This document shows, piece by piece, positions 11,795-22,990 of a stretch of 64,000 bases of DNA (position 1 is the stretch's first letter; every line of letters begins with the position of its first letter). The DNA is from Endomychus coccineus (lineage: Eukaryota > Arthropoda > Insecta > Coleoptera > Endomychidae). The translations under genes and the position numbers were made by a program. The notes under the pieces are model-generated. The model searched no databases. It saw only the letters and a list, made by a program, of their open reading frames with translations, and had not been told where the DNA came from. The stretch is from the NCBI GenBank assembly GCA_958510875.1, contig OY294070.1, positions 44,353,299 through 44,417,298 of the forward strand. The letters are read 5' to 3'.

Positions 11795-12630
11795 CTACTC
11801 CCTTTGCAATCTGCCATTTGATATTCTTGTAAAAACTTTTTGATATAAAAAGACTGGTGTAATTTTATAATATTTTCCACTCTATTGCGTTCAATTTTCA
11901 AACCCAAAAATTACTTAACCATCCCAAATCTACCATATCAACGGTTCGTTGAATTTCAATTTCAAATTACCAATTTCAGAAGTACCTTTATTAATTAGAA
12001 TCAGGTCATCAACAAAATGACATATTAAAGTTCAAATGTTCTAGTTAGTTTAAAATGAAGACATGAAACATGAAATGAGTGATGAAAATCTTCTATTAAC
12101 ATTAATTCGTCAAATTTCTCATACTAATTTTCAGGAGATTGTTTTAGTTCATAAATGGAGCGGTTTAACTTGCAAACAAATTTCTGTTCGGCTTTTTCTT
12201 CAGACAGATTCATAAGCATTTCCTCCTTTAGGCCTCAATGTAAAAATGCTGTTTTTACATTCATTTGTACCATTTCGGAGTCGAATTCGTTTGCAACAGA
12301 TGTCAAGGTGCGAAATGTTGCCAATTTTCCTACAGGAGAGTATGTGTCTGCATAGTTTGAAGACTGGTATTCCTTTGCATGTATTTCTTTTCATTCGTAG
12401 TTTCTTTTTTTTAATACATCACCCAATACATAAAACACCCAACGGATGTCCACTATTTCATGAATTTCTGACCTTTCACACGAGTCCATGCTTCTTCAAG
12501 GACTGTAGCTCCTCCTGGATTGCAGCTTCCCAGAGATGTTCATCTTCTCTTGCTCGAGTTTTCTTCTTTGTTTCTATGAATGTACATTTCACGATGGCCG
12601 CTTTTCTAAATCTCCGTAATTTTGAATAAG
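11795..12630 (-). pseudogene. Ty1/copia pol: reverse transcriptase (broken)
   Basis: Minus-strand reading in shifting frames shows the copia RT in order: DEHLWEAAIQEELQSLKKH, then NEFDSEMVQMNVKTAFLH, then FVCKLNRSIYELKQSP and YEKFDELMLIEDF, and finally the open frame 11698-11907 with KIERNRVENIIKLHQSFYIK and EYQMADCKGSS. The D in MNVKTAFLH has become N, and the YVDD box region is not legible. Several frameshifts and stops make this a dead copy. Confidence 0.8.
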
Positions 12631-13090
12631 TGTAATTATTTCAATAAAGATAGATATGTTGTAACAGTTCTCTTATACCGATTGAGCTTCTTTACATTTT
12701 TCACCTGGGTGGATTTTTGTGTCATATACCGTTCCATTGCATAATTATTTTTGGAATGTATTTCTTACTATTCTATATTTGATATTTGGAATTCTCCGTT
12801 TTTTTAAGTTATTCGTACTTCATCTTTTAATGAACTAATTTATAACCAAGTATCAATTGTAATTAAACCCTACAACTTTGGTACTGTTTTTCTGCCCGAT
12901 GGGCCCTGGTTATACTTCACTGTAGCTACCCTAGGAACAAGGCTATCTATATATAGTACAGTGACAAGCCATGTGGAGATAACCCATAGCCAGAAGTTCT
13001 CAAGAAAGAGTAAACATTTAGAAAAATCTGGCGCCCGAGTAATTGAAGTTTACCGCAGTAAGCAGTTTACCGAAAAAGTGACAAGGAACG

Positions 13091-13438
13091 TCATGCCCTA
13101 TTCACAAATTCTTGGAAACGTTCAGTTACTTCTGACTTGCAATCTAGTAAATATACATGAGTAAATTGTGAAAAATCGTCGTGAAACGTCAAAATATAGC
13201 GTTTTTCATCATGAGTGGGGGGAGTTATTGGTCCGCATACGTCTGAATGGATTAATTCTAATAACCAATTAGTTTTTGCATCATATCTAGCACAATAATC
13301 TTTTGTTTGTCTACCTTTGATGCAAGGTTCACAAAGAACTTCCTCATTCTTACCATAATTTTTATCCATTAACGCTTTTCCGAACATGATTTTAAATTTA
13401 CCAATGGATGTATGACCTAACCTAAGGTGCCAAAGCAA
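13091..13438 (-). pseudogene. Ty1/copia pol: GAG-pre-integrase and integrase start
   Basis: The open frame of 115 codons begins LWHLRLGHTSIGKFK, with CEPCIKGRQTKDYC completing an H-H-C-C zinc site. LELIHSDVCGPITP carries the first catalytic aspartate of the integrase core, followed by YILTFHDDFSQFTHVYLL. The frame stops at FVNRA; the remaining core is not legible in 12640-13090. Upstream, up to 13970, gag and protease are not recognisable, so the 5' part of the internal region is strongly decayed. Confidence 0.9.
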
Positions 13439-13968
13439 ACTATTATTTGTTACTGATTGAACCTTCAGAACTGCCCTGACTGTTATTAAAATCTTTTATT
13501 TTGAATTTGATTGTAAACATGGAACCTTTCTTCATGCCTTCCAGACAGACCTTCTATCTTTTAGTTAGTACAAAAATCTTTGAAAATTATTTGGAAGTAT
13601 TACCACTAGTAATGTTTTAAAATTTTGTCTGGTTTCCACGTCCACTTATGTGACCAACGAAAGAGGACGGTACGCTTTCATGTCTTTGTTATTTTAGTTG
13701 TCTTGATTCCCCCAACAATAATTTGTTCTTCACGAAGTGAATATCAATTCCTTCAGATTAATTTGGTAGTAAAATATCTGAAGATGCAGCTATTGGGTTA
13801 TAGGGTCTCGTTATTCCGCCTAAGTCTTAGGACCTAAGTCCCTGAAACTCGGTTATGTGTCGCCGTGCTGAGATTAAATTAACTCTAGTACAGCACGCTT
13901 ATTTCCGTAAGATTTTGCACTTTACCCGAGAAGAATTTTTGATCATGTACTCCCTCACGAAGCGAATA

Positions 13969-13982
13969 CTGGGCCCATAACC
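13969..13982 (-). promoter_or_regulatory. copia primer-binding site
   Basis: Immediately inside the 5' LTR the minus strand reads GGTTATGGGCCCAG. This is the initiator tRNA-Met fragment complement known from Drosophila copia and related elements. It defines the inner edge of the 5' LTR at 13985. Confidence 0.85.
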
Positions 13983-13984
13983 TC

Positions 13985-14155
13985 TGAGTTCTTAATTATT
14001 AGATTAAAGCAATATTGTGAGTGTTTATTATTGAATAATTTGACAAGTTATTATTACACAGTTAACTTAGTTCTTCAACTCTTTTTATAATTCACTAATA
14101 CTTTGTTTCTATATCTAAATTGATGAGAAGTGCAACCAATGATTAAGAGAATGAA
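13985..14155 (-). repeat. Ty1/copia 5' LTR, truncated at its outer end
   Basis: It matches 10437-10600 closely, starting TGAGTTCTTAATTATTAGAT on the plus strand. Similarity stops near 14155, where the 3' LTR goes on to the outer ...TGTTACATATTTCACA. The U3 end and any target duplication are therefore lost. Confidence 0.8.
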
Positions 14156-14505
14156 CAATGTCAAAAAATGTCTGAAATATCGAAATCCACGCTAATAGTG
14201 GAGTCAATCTACGGAAAAATAGGACTGGGTTCGTGAAAATTTGATAGAGGTAAGCATCCTGGGAAAAATCATAAGATCCTGAAATTTCTATTACCAATAT
14301 TGGCTGGAACCATGTCTAACCTTCAAAAAACTGTTTTTTGTCAACTGTCAAAAAAACTTGACATTTCTACATCTCTATTGATGCGTAAATGTTTACTTTT
14401 TTCCACTGCCAAAATAATTCACAAAATAAACATGAAATAATACTTTTTGAAGGATTTATTTTTAACAGAGTCAATTATTAAATGATTATTCATCATAAAA
14501 CAATT
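14156..14505. other. Short stretch without recognisable gene
   Basis: It lies between the broken copia LTR and the tyrosine recombinase 3' end. Nothing is recognisable except likely 3'-flanking sequence of the recombinase. Confidence 0.4.
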
Positions 14506-15156
14506 TCATTTATTGGAATAATAATTGATAGTAAAGTTTGAACAATTACTTCCAACATAAATTCCCGAAGATGTTCCATGTTCCTGCTGATCAGAAACGT
14601 TAGATATTTCTTGAAGAGTTGATTCCACAATTTTTTTAGATAGTTCAATTTGTTTGGAAGGAGATGGACAATTCAATATTTTGTTAGAAATCTCAATTTT
14701 GTTATTCAAACTATCTTCTATATATGCTTCTGCTACGGAGGCAGATTTCCAGCCACCGTGACGTTTTATGGATGTAATGTTGCCCCCTGCACTGGCCAGA
14801 AGAGTTACAGAGCTTCTCCTGAAACAGTGACCTGTGTAGCTCTTATACATGTGTTTTCCAAGCCATTTTGCAATCAAGGTGGGAATTTCTCCTATTTTAT
14901 TTATCCCCACATGTTGGTTAATACATTTTCCTCTCGAATACTTCAAAAATAATCTGTTACTTTTTGTATGAGGCGGCCGTAGTGCTCTATACTTGCGGTA
15001 TATCTCAACATAATCAGAATTTGAAACAGTAAACGTTCTTGCGCAATAGGTCTTCGTATCAGGTATTTTAACAATCAATATAGATCCAGCATCTTCAATG
15101 GCATCAATAGTTATATGTAATAATTCTTCACGGCGACAAGCACCGCTGATACCCAA
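14506..15156 (-). pseudogene. Crypton-like tyrosine recombinase, catalytic domain (copy A)
   Basis: A 216-codon open frame holds the whole tyrosine-recombinase catalytic set: R in GISGACRREE (residue 8 or 9), K35 in KIPDTK, H110 and R113 in YTGHCFRRSS, W136 in KRHGGWKS, and the nucleophile candidate Y145 in AEAYIEDS. The C-terminal tail ends with an Asn-rich CSNFTINYYSNK, typical of this insect family. The frame is open to the stop, but the N-terminal domain upstream is cut after about 30 residues (see 15159-15340), so the copy is a fragment. The true first coding triplet is the exon start near 15169 (VVLILGISG), not the listed ATG. Confidence 0.85.
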
Positions 15157-15158
15157 AA

Positions 15159-15340
15159 TTAGAACAACCTACAAATAAAAAATATTGAAATTACTACTAA
15201 TCTTACAAAATTATGATGTTTATCTGTATAAAGTAAATTTGTTTCTTTATCAGCATCTTGAATAAATTTATTTATATCATCTCTCGATAAAACTTTAGAT
15301 TTCTTTCCTCGGTATCCGACGCACTTGTTCTTGTAGATGA
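15159..15340 (-). pseudogene. Crypton copy A: upstream exon fragment and decayed intron
   Basis: The minus strand encodes KCVGYRGKKSKVLSRDDINK and FIQDADKETNLLY, followed by about 60 bp and then the AG|GTTGTTCTAATT junction of the catalytic exon. In copy B (23280-23339) the same spacer is a clean GT...AG intron. Here the donor GT is lost (TTATACAGAT). Sequence beyond 15340 no longer matches copy B, so the N-terminal domain is absent. Confidence 0.75.
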
Positions 15341-15529
15341 TTAAGAATTTGATAATTAAAAATTTGGAAAACATCATTTTCCGGTAAAACGGAGAAATTT
15401 TTTTTATGAATTCCTAATTTTTAAAAGTAATTTTTTTAGTGTTGTGTTGATTAGCGTTTGTGTTTTCGTTGTGCACGTTAAGTTACAAAAATTAAAAGAA
15501 ATGTAAACAAACAAATTGTTTCCAAAAAA

Positions 15530-15649
15530 ATGAAAGAAAATTCCAAGGAAAAAACGTCATTGAAATTATCGTGTGATAAGTTGATTTTTTTGGTCAATGA
15601 TTACGAATTTGACATTGAAAACGTTTCAAAGAATCAAGAACTTACCTGA
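15530..15649 (+). other. Small ORF cut by the LINE insertion
   Basis: ATG at 15530 opens 39 codons (MKENSKEKTSLKLSCDKLIF, then LVNDYEFDIENVSK) before a stop at 15647. Positions 15618-15630 are the LINE target duplication. At the empty site the codons would run to VSK followed directly by TAA, since the right flank starts ATAACAC. Composition is protein-like but I do not recognise a family; it may be chance. Confidence 0.25.
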
Positions 15650-17978
15650 GATAGGTGAATATTTTCTTCTTGAAATATTCAATAAAATGTTTCTTTTTGG
15701 CAATGATGTGCAAGAGCTCAAAACTATTACAATCGTACCTATTCCCAAGCACAACGATAACGTGACCAAGTTCAGGCCAATTTCATTGATATCATGTATA
15801 TCAAAAACACTTGAAAGACTAATCAAATTACGTTTGGAATGGTGGTTGGAACACCATAAGTATTATCCCACGTATCAATATGGTTACCGATGCGGAAAAG
15901 GTACAATTCATGCCGCAGGACAGCTAATAACAGACATACAAAAGACACTTTCTGCCAATGATTATCTTGGAGCTCTATTTTTTGACATCGAACAAGCTTA
16001 TGATTCTGTTAATTTAAACATTCTTGAATCTAAATTGCGTAATATTCAAATACCACCTCAAATTGCTAGAAACATAGTGAACTTGTACAGAAATAGAAAG
16101 CTATATATAAAAACGAACGACGGATCTAAATTAGGTCCCAGATATGTTTCAGCTGGCTTACCACAGGGCTCAGTCCTCAGCCCTATTCTATTTAATATTT
16201 ATACCAACGATTTGGCCACATTTGGTAGATTTATATTTGTTCAATACGCCGATGATATTGTTGCTTACTGCATTGAAAGGAGCATGGAAAACTGTCACAC
16301 GTCTCTTAATATCTGTATGAAAATTATTTTAGCCTGGGCTAACAAAAAACAATTTAACTTATCCGCTACTAAGACCTGTGTAACCATTTTCACGAGGCAC
16401 AGAATTCCAGGGTACAACAGTCTTAAATTGGCCAATCAAGACATTCGATATTGCAAGGAAGTTAAATATCTCGGTTTCATTTTGGACACAAAGATGTTAT
16501 GGACTCCACATATTAAATACTCAATTTCCAGATGTGAAAAGGCACTCAATATCTTACGATTAGTCACAAAATTGTCTTGGGGAGCAGATATAAGTACAGC
16601 TCTATTATTATATCGGACCACTATACGTTCTATTATCGACTATGGCTGTATTTTTTATGGATCTTGCAACAATACCATGCTGAAAAGATTGGAATGTGTA
16701 CAAAATAAAGCTTTACGTATATGTTGTGGAGCCATGATTTCCACCCCAATTTGTGCCTTACAGGCTGAGTGCAATGAATTACCATTAACTCTACGTAGAC
16801 AATTCCTTGCGTATAAATTCGTTATTAAACTGCGAGCATCATTTGATGAAGAACTGAGTATTAGAATAACAAATTTATGTACGGATAACCTGACAAGTTC
16901 ATATTGGAAAAACCGAAATTCTCCTCCTTGTGCACAAGCTGTTGAATCAATGGGTGACATATCACAATTTTTATTTAATAACAGCTGCTATAATTATTTT
17001 TGCGGACCCTACAAGCAAATATTGCTAGATATCCCTGTCATTCTACCTAGCTATTCTAAGATAGATAACTTGAACCATAAAATATTACTCCAAGAATTGG
17101 AACATTACGAAAATTTAAAAAAAATCTACACAGATGGCTCAAAAATGCCTGAATCAGTGGGTCTCGCTATTTATATTCCCGATGATAATCATACAATAAA
17201 TTTTCGACTATGTAAATTTTCTTCCATATTTACTGCTGAGGCTATGGCGCTATTACAAGCTTTGAACTATTGTCAGCGTTGTGTAGCTAAAGAAACGATT
17301 ATATTATCAGATAGCAAAAGCGTATTGAAATCATTAAAAAACGTTAACCGTAAGAGTTCGCCCCTTATTCTAATGATAGTCCGGAAATACATGGAATTAC
17401 TTGAACAAAATTATAGTATTATTTTTGTTTGGGTTAAAGCGCATTGTGGAATAAAGGGAAATGAAAAGGTTGATCTGTACGCAAAGCAAGCCACCAATTC
17501 TGAAAACTATCTACATAAAGTCACACCACACAGTGATTTCATCTGCAACTACAAATCAGAGATTAGGAGAACATGGATATTACTTTACAAACAGCAAAAT
17601 CTGCGAAAACCTACAAACTATTTTTTGATTCATCCAGAAATTCCAAGAAAATCATGGTATCACAAAACGTTACAATTGCCAAGAAAAATATACACCACTA
17701 TCGTCAGATTGAAATTTAATCATGGTCGCTTTCCTGCACATTTAAATTATATTAAAATACTTCCCACAAATCTGTGTGAATGTGGCGAAGTAGGTGACCT
17801 TAATCATTTGTTTTTTAATTGTCCGCTCCGTCAATTGGAAACTGCAACCTTAATAGAACAGTTAAGGCCGTACAACTTAAATTACCCGTTAAATATAAAC
17901 TACTTGCTAAGCACTCAAGACATAAGCTTATACCAACTGCTGTATAAATTTGTTGTTTCTGCTAGGTTAGATATTTAG
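15597..17978 (+). CDS. 5'-truncated LINE ORF2: reverse transcriptase, RNase H, CCHC
   Basis: A 793-codon open frame. RT motifs: PIPKHNDNVTKFRPISLISC (res ~48-67), FFDIEQAYDSV, GLPQGSVLSPILFNIY, FVQYADDIV (~215-223), KYLGFILD. RNase H: IYTDGSK (~510), FTAEAMALLQAL, ILSDSKSVLKSL, GNEKVDLYAKQA (~620). A C-terminal CECGEVGDLNHLFFNC (~728-743) is a CCHC-type motif. RT plus RNase H fits the I/R1/LOA group of LINEs. The N-terminal AP endonuclease is absent. The LINE itself begins at 15631, right after the target duplication, so the first 11 codons (MITNLTLKTFQ) come from flanking DNA and the apparent start is accidental. The frame is otherwise undamaged, so the insertion is probably young. Confidence 0.95.
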   Translation: MITNLTLKTFQRIKNLPEIGEYFLLEIFNKMFLFGNDVQELKTITIVPIPKHNDNVTKFRPISLISCISKTLERLIKLRLEWWLEHHKYYPTYQYGYRCGKGTIHAAGQLITDIQKTLSANDYLGALFFDIEQAYDSVNLNILESKLRNIQIPPQIARNIVNLYRNRKLYIKTNDGSKLGPRYVSAGLPQGSVLSPILFNIYTNDLATFGRFIFVQYADDIVAYCIERSMENCHTSLNICMKIILAWANKKQFNLSATKTCVTIFTRHRIPGYNSLKLANQDIRYCKEVKYLGFILDTKMLWTPHIKYSISRCEKALNILRLVTKLSWGADISTALLLYRTTIRSIIDYGCIFYGSCNNTMLKRLECVQNKALRICCGAMISTPICALQAECNELPLTLRRQFLAYKFVIKLRASFDEELSIRITNLCTDNLTSSYWKNRNSPPCAQAVESMGDISQFLFNNSCYNYFCGPYKQILLDIPVILPSYSKIDNLNHKILLQELEHYENLKKIYTDGSKMPESVGLAIYIPDDNHTINFRLCKFSSIFTAEAMALLQALNYCQRCVAKETIILSDSKSVLKSLKNVNRKSSPLILMIVRKYMELLEQNYSIIFVWVKAHCGIKGNEKVDLYAKQATNSENYLHKVTPHSDFICNYKSEIRRTWILLYKQQNLRKPTNYFLIHPEIPRKSWYHKTLQLPRKIYTTIVRLKFNHGRFPAHLNYIKILPTNLCECGEVGDLNHLFFNCPLRQLETATLIEQLRPYNLNYPLNINYLLSTQDISLYQLLYKFVVSARLDI

Positions 17979-18298
17979 TATTTGTGTAACCTCCCTCTCA
18001 ACCTATGTTAAAAACCTGGACATTACCCATGGTCTTCCTATGTTTTGTGTAATAAGACGTTATGAGAGACCCCTTAACGTGAAAAGTATCCCTGTCTATA
18101 ATCCCTTGAGTTTTTTAGGTGGATGATTTGTAATAACTAAGTTTTATGACGCTGGCAATGGCACCCTTACTATATTCTGAATTCTTTTATTCCAATTAAT
18201 TATTGATATTGTACCCTTGCTGTACGTGACAGAGGCTGTTGGCTAAAGGTTACGACCAAAGCCATATAATTAGAAAAAAAAAAAAAAAACGTTTCAAA
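17979..18298 (+). repeat. LINE 3' UTR, poly(A) and target-site duplication
   Basis: After the stop comes about 295 bp of noncoding tail and 16 A residues (18274-18289). AAAACGTTTCAAA at 18286-18298 repeats 15618-15630 exactly, giving a 13 bp target duplication that shares its A residues with the tail. This bounds the LINE at 15631-18285. It looks like target-primed insertion with 5' truncation. Confidence 0.9.
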
Positions 18299-18863
18299 AT
18301 AACACAAGGACTATGTGGATTCTGTGGAAATGAGGGGAAAATTTAAAAATACAAGCATTTTCCTACATTTATACAAGTTTGTAACTGTTTAGTTATTATT
18401 TATTCCCCTGATTTCTTAGTTTTTTGTTGCACATTTGGATAAATAACGTTATCTTGAACATGAGAAGTCTAAATAAAAAATGTCATAGGGACTGTTCATT
18501 ATTTTCATCCAAAGAATTTTTGGTTATTGAATTGGCCTACTAAAATTGTAGCGCCTTGTATAAAATACTCAGCACAACACATGATACAAAATGTGAGGTC
18601 AAATATAACGTTGAATATCATAAATAGTATTCCTTTAAAGGGAACGCATCAACATTCAAATTGATTCTAAACCTTTTACGGTTCCTACGGAATTGTTTAT
18701 TTCCTTTATGTATGTATGAACTATTACTAATTATTGTTCAGACTGAACGATGTTATTTTTTGAATTACGCGCTTAGATTCATTTCCGCGTAGCACGATCG
18801 TCATAATAACATGAACTATAGACTCCTAGTAAGTATACTAGTTGATTTTACCGGCTACGCCCC
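18299..18863. other. Stretch without recognisable gene
   Basis: AT-rich with many stops. It is the right flank of the LINE insertion. No domain or repeat was recognised. Confidence 0.4.
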
Positions 18864-20399
18864 GCTGACGTACAGTTGTTTTTATGTGCAACGCCTTTGT
18901 GAGGGTTTAGTCGGATGATAGTGCGTGGTAACCTTTATGTGTGGCGTATGGGCACCTTTAGGTTGTAACTCTGACAGACGCCACTTTGACAGTTGAAGGT
19001 TATATAGAGATAGCTACGCGTTTATAGAAAATTTTACTATTAGCACGTGTCACAAGTTATTGTATGGTATAGATCGTATGTCACTTTGACATTTATAGGT
19101 TATATAGATAGAGAGTGCTAGGTATTTATAGAAGAGTATAAAATTGTAATGGAGTCAAACCTTAGTCGAAGGTGTAGTTGTAGAGTACTCTCTTGAATAT
19201 GTGACGTACGTCACTTTATCAATTATAGGTTATATTATTCAATCATTGAAGCTTCAAGTATTGCAAAAGAAAATGCTCATAAAATATAGTCGCTCTACAA
19301 CTACATGGCTCCTCAAATACTATACAACAAACCAAAATATTCCAACTCTACCTTTTCAAAATTAAAATGTCTTTGAATCATTGATATTGTAGAATAAAAA
19401 TTTAATTAATTCATTGACGGAAGTACATTATGATTTTAACTTGTTCAAAAATCTGTGGAACTTTAAGAAAGAATCTACATATAGGTACTACAACAGTTAC
19501 TTATACGAATGTTAATCGAGTATCATTTTAATTACTTATTTGTATGAAAAGCAACTATATTTCTTCAAAACTACCCACCTATTTAAAGTAAACAGAGGAA
19601 GGTACCTTATACGTGCCGGTACCTTTTACGGGCTGACGTACAGTTGTTTTTATGTGCAACGCCTTTGTAAGGGCTTAGTCGGATGATTGTACGTGTTAAC
19701 CTTTATGTGAGGCGTGTGGGTACCTTTAAGTTATCATTCTGACGTACGTCACATTTGCAGTTGTATGTTATACCGAGATAGGTACGCGTTCATAGAAAAA
19801 TTTCCTATTAGCACATGTTATACGTTATTCTATGCTATAGATCGTATGTCATTCTGACATTTATGTTAAATAGAGAGTGGTAGGTATTGATAGGAGAGTA
19901 TGAAATTGGAATGGAGTCAAATCTTGATCGAAGGTGTAGTTCTAAAGTACTCTCTTGAATTTGTAACGTACGTCACATTGCCAATTCTAGGTTATATAAT
20001 TCAATTAACGAAGTCGGTGTACAACTACTTGGCTGGATTTAAAAGAACTTTGTTTTACTTTACTCGTACAATAATGTACAACGAATATAAAATATTGCAA
20101 GTCAAAAGTAAAAGGTGCGTTTGCATTGATTGTGAAGTGCAAGTGTATCTTCTTGAAAAGTAACATGTGTCTTTGTATCATTCAATTTCAAAGATAAGAA
20201 TATAAAATTTCTATTAGTTTATCGACTGAAAGGAAACATGTATTGTTCAAAAGTCGTTACCAATGTCAATTGAGTATCATTTTCATTAATTATCTGAATG
20301 AAGATAATGCTATTTCTTCAAAAGTACCTACCACCTATATTTACTACAACTACCTATTTAAAGTAAGCAGAGGAAGGTACCTTATAGAAAACCGTTCAT
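18864..20399. repeat. Two tandem units of about 768 bp
   Basis: GCTGACGTACAGTTGTTTTT starts at 18864 and again at 19632. Similarity continues through ...TAGATCGTATGTCA... to ...AGAGGAAGGTACCTTATA at both unit ends. The first ~390 bp of each unit align well and the second half more loosely. A third, partial and weaker unit may run 20400-20650 (ACTGAACGGCAACATGTATT). Each unit repeats shorter words internally (GACGTACGTCAC, GGTTATATA). The frame 19900-20163 lies inside unit 2 and has no counterpart in unit 1, so I do not call it a gene. Confidence 0.85.
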
Positions 20400-21451
20400 T
20401 TTTTGTGGATGCAGGAAAATGACTTTCTGTTTCTAACAATTTGAAAGTATTCCTTCCCAAAATTAAATTCGATAACTTCTGAAATGTAAGGAGTCTTGTT
20501 TGTATTTTATTAGTTCATGGACTGAACGGCAACATGTATTATCTTCTTCAAAACTCTCACCCTTTAAGAAAGAATTTACATATACTTATTACAACAATTA
20601 CTTGAATCTTGTACCTACTTACCATTGTTAACAGAGTATCATTTGCTACTATTCTGAAGCACTTGGAAATTATTCAACCATACTGTGGGATATATTTGAA
20701 GGTAGGAGCTATTACGCTTTTGGAATGGTAAAGTGAGGTGAAGGAATTTGTTAATATTAATGATTATAAATTGAATGTTATACATAATTTTCTTACATTT
20801 TCGTTTAATTATCCAATTTCCGGAAATTGAAAAATTTGTACACTATGTAAATGTCAAAAGTATAGATGTAATTTTTATTAATTAAAAAAAATACAACAAT
20901 GTACATAATATAACAATAATAAATGTATATGGAATATGATTCTCATTCACTTGTTGAATTTTGTAGACTTGTGTGTTCAGTGGAGATTGTTTTTCTTTGT
21001 TGAACATCTAAAAGAAAGTTAGAAATAATCAATAAGAAAATATTAATAATCGATAGATGATAAAATAGCTGTACTTTGGCTAAAAATAATTGTTATTTTA
21101 TATTGAAATTAAGTTATTCGATAATTGTTATTGAAATACATATTTTCTAATGAAAAATAATTTGATAAGAATGTAATTACCAATTATTTTTATGGACGAA
21201 CACACCACGGGAAGGTAGACAGCTTGGATTTGATATCTTTCACTAATATCGATTAATATTATAAATTGTTGTTAATAATTATATGTACTTTGAATTTTGA
21301 AAAACGTTTTAATTTGAAAAATATCAAATACCGTGTTCGTTAATATCATTTCAGGTGATATTTCATTTACATCGAAATGTAAATCCTATTAACCTCGTTT
21401 GAAAGTTTCTATCAAAATTTTTTGAGTGAATTTCCGTTCGAGAGAAGTCGA
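20400..21451. other. AT-rich stretch between two tandem arrays
   Basis: Apart from a possible weak continuation of the 768 bp repeat to about 20650, nothing is recognisable. Confidence 0.4.
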
Positions 21452-22640
21452 TGCTGTCTGGCAGACTTTGTCTTATCGAATCAGGAGAACTCTACTATTA
21501 TTATAATTCGATAGATTTAAAAACTCTATTTCCATTCACTAAAAAGGAATGTAATGAATGTTTATAAATTTGAAATTTGTGTCGTGTGATGCGATAGATA
21601 ATCGAATCGAAACGTACCCGTTTCACAAATATGTACAAAGTCTATACTTTCAATTCGAAACGTATGTGTATTGCTTATACATAACGGCTTTGAGCGGGGT
21701 TCTTGCATACGTCCGAATCTAATTGTATTTACAATGTAAATAAGGGTAAAAAATTGATAACACGTTTCGATCGTTTATAAACGACCATTTGCATTACAAT
21801 TTCAAATAAATTAACATTCGTCATCATCAAAAGGACAATTAGCATTTATGTGAAATCAGTTTACCTTGACCTTCATCTTATCGATGTTGGAAAATTCTAT
21901 TAATATTATAGAGTTCAAAAGTTATGTTAACTTTTTCCATTCTCTAAAAAGGAATGTAATGAATGTTTGTAAATTTGAAAAATTTGTGTCGTTTGATGCG
22001 ATAAATAATCCAAACGAAAAGTACACGTTTCACAAATATCCACAATGTGTATACTTTCAATCCAGAACATATATGTATTTCTTATACATAACGGCTTGGT
22101 AAGCGGCGTTCTTGCATACGTCCTAATCGAATTGTATTTACATTGTATATAAGAGCAAATAACATGTTTCGATAGTTTATAAACAACAACTTTGATCACA
22201 ATTTCAAATAAATCAACATCCGTCTCCGTTCAAATGACGATTAGCATTTAAGTGAAACCAGTTTATCTTGACCTTCATCTTATCGATGTAGGACAGTTCT
22301 ATTATTATTATAGAGTTCAAAAGGTAAACTTTAGCATTCTCTAAAAAGGAATTTATGTTTGTAAATTTGAAATCTGTGTCGTTTGATGCGGTAAATAATC
22401 CAAACGAAACGTACACGTTTCACAAATATCCACAATGTCTATACTTTCAATCCGGAACATATGTGTATTTCTTATACATAACGGCTGGGTAAGCGGCGTT
22501 CTTGCATACGTCCGAATCTAATTGTATTTACATTGTATATAAGAGCAAATAATAACACGTTTCGATCGTTTATAAACAACAACTTTGATTACAATTTCAA
22601 ATAAATCAACATTCGTCATCGTCGAAACGACGATTAGCAT
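21452..22640. repeat. Tandem array of three ~400-bp units
   Basis: Units start near 21452, 21860 and 22260 and end with (G)ACGATTAGCAT. Shared landmarks are CTTATACATAACGGCT, TTCTTGCATACGTCC, TGTATTTAC and CACGTTTCGATCGTTTATAA. Units 2 and 3 are closest; unit 1 is more divergent. Each holds the perfect hairpin GAAACGT-AC-ACGTTTC or a variant. Frames at 21866-22416 are repeat sequence. The array abuts the Helitron helicase C-terminus on its 3' side (minus strand), so it may be an internal array near a Helitron end. Confidence 0.9.
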
Positions 22641-22641
22641 A

Positions 22642-22990
22642 TCAATGTAGGGCGTCCATATACACTATATTTTTTGTAAAAACATCTGGGCTGTGGGCCC
22701 GCAACAATTTACCTTGAGTCCTAGTTTCGTCTATTTGTATTTTCACGGCGTCGTAGGATCGTGCCCTCGATAAAGCTACGTAAAGCATTCCGTGAGCGAA
22801 AACTGGTTGTGGTAGATAGATACCTACTTTGTCGAAGGTCTGACCTTGCGCCTTGTTGATCGTCATTGCGAACGCCAACTTGATCGGAAACTGACGTCGT
22901 TTTAGCTGAAACGGAACGTTTCGATCTGCGGTCGTCGTTAGATCCATTCTGGAAATGAACACTAATATTCTGCCCCACCTATAAGCCGGG
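22642..22990 (-). pseudogene. Helitron helicase (Pif1-like) C-terminus
   Basis: The frame encodes VPFQLKRRQFPIKLAFAMTI, then NKAQGQTFDKVGIYLPQPVF, AHGMLYVALSRARSYDAVK and FTKNIVYMDAL. LKRRQFPIKLAFAMTINKAQGQ and YVALSRA are the last motifs of Pif1-like helicases as found in Helitron Rep/Hel proteins. The ORF starts with MSHPAYRWGRI, which does not look like helicase, so the fragment is 5'-truncated at about 22960-22990. Rep and helicase motifs I-IV are absent. Read on the minus strand, its 3' side leads into the 400 bp array. Confidence 0.9.

Noticed and set aside
12155..12629. Plus-strand frames up to 127 codons
   Set aside because: They are antisense to the copia RT, whose motifs are clear on the minus strand.
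21590..22450. GAAACGTACACGTTTC in the 400-bp units as a hammerhead stem III
   Set aside because: No CTGANGA and no stem II precede it at the right distance; it is only a short perfect hairpin.
22721..22978. 85-codon minus-strand frame
   Set aside because: Alternate-frame shadow of the Helitron helicase fragment.
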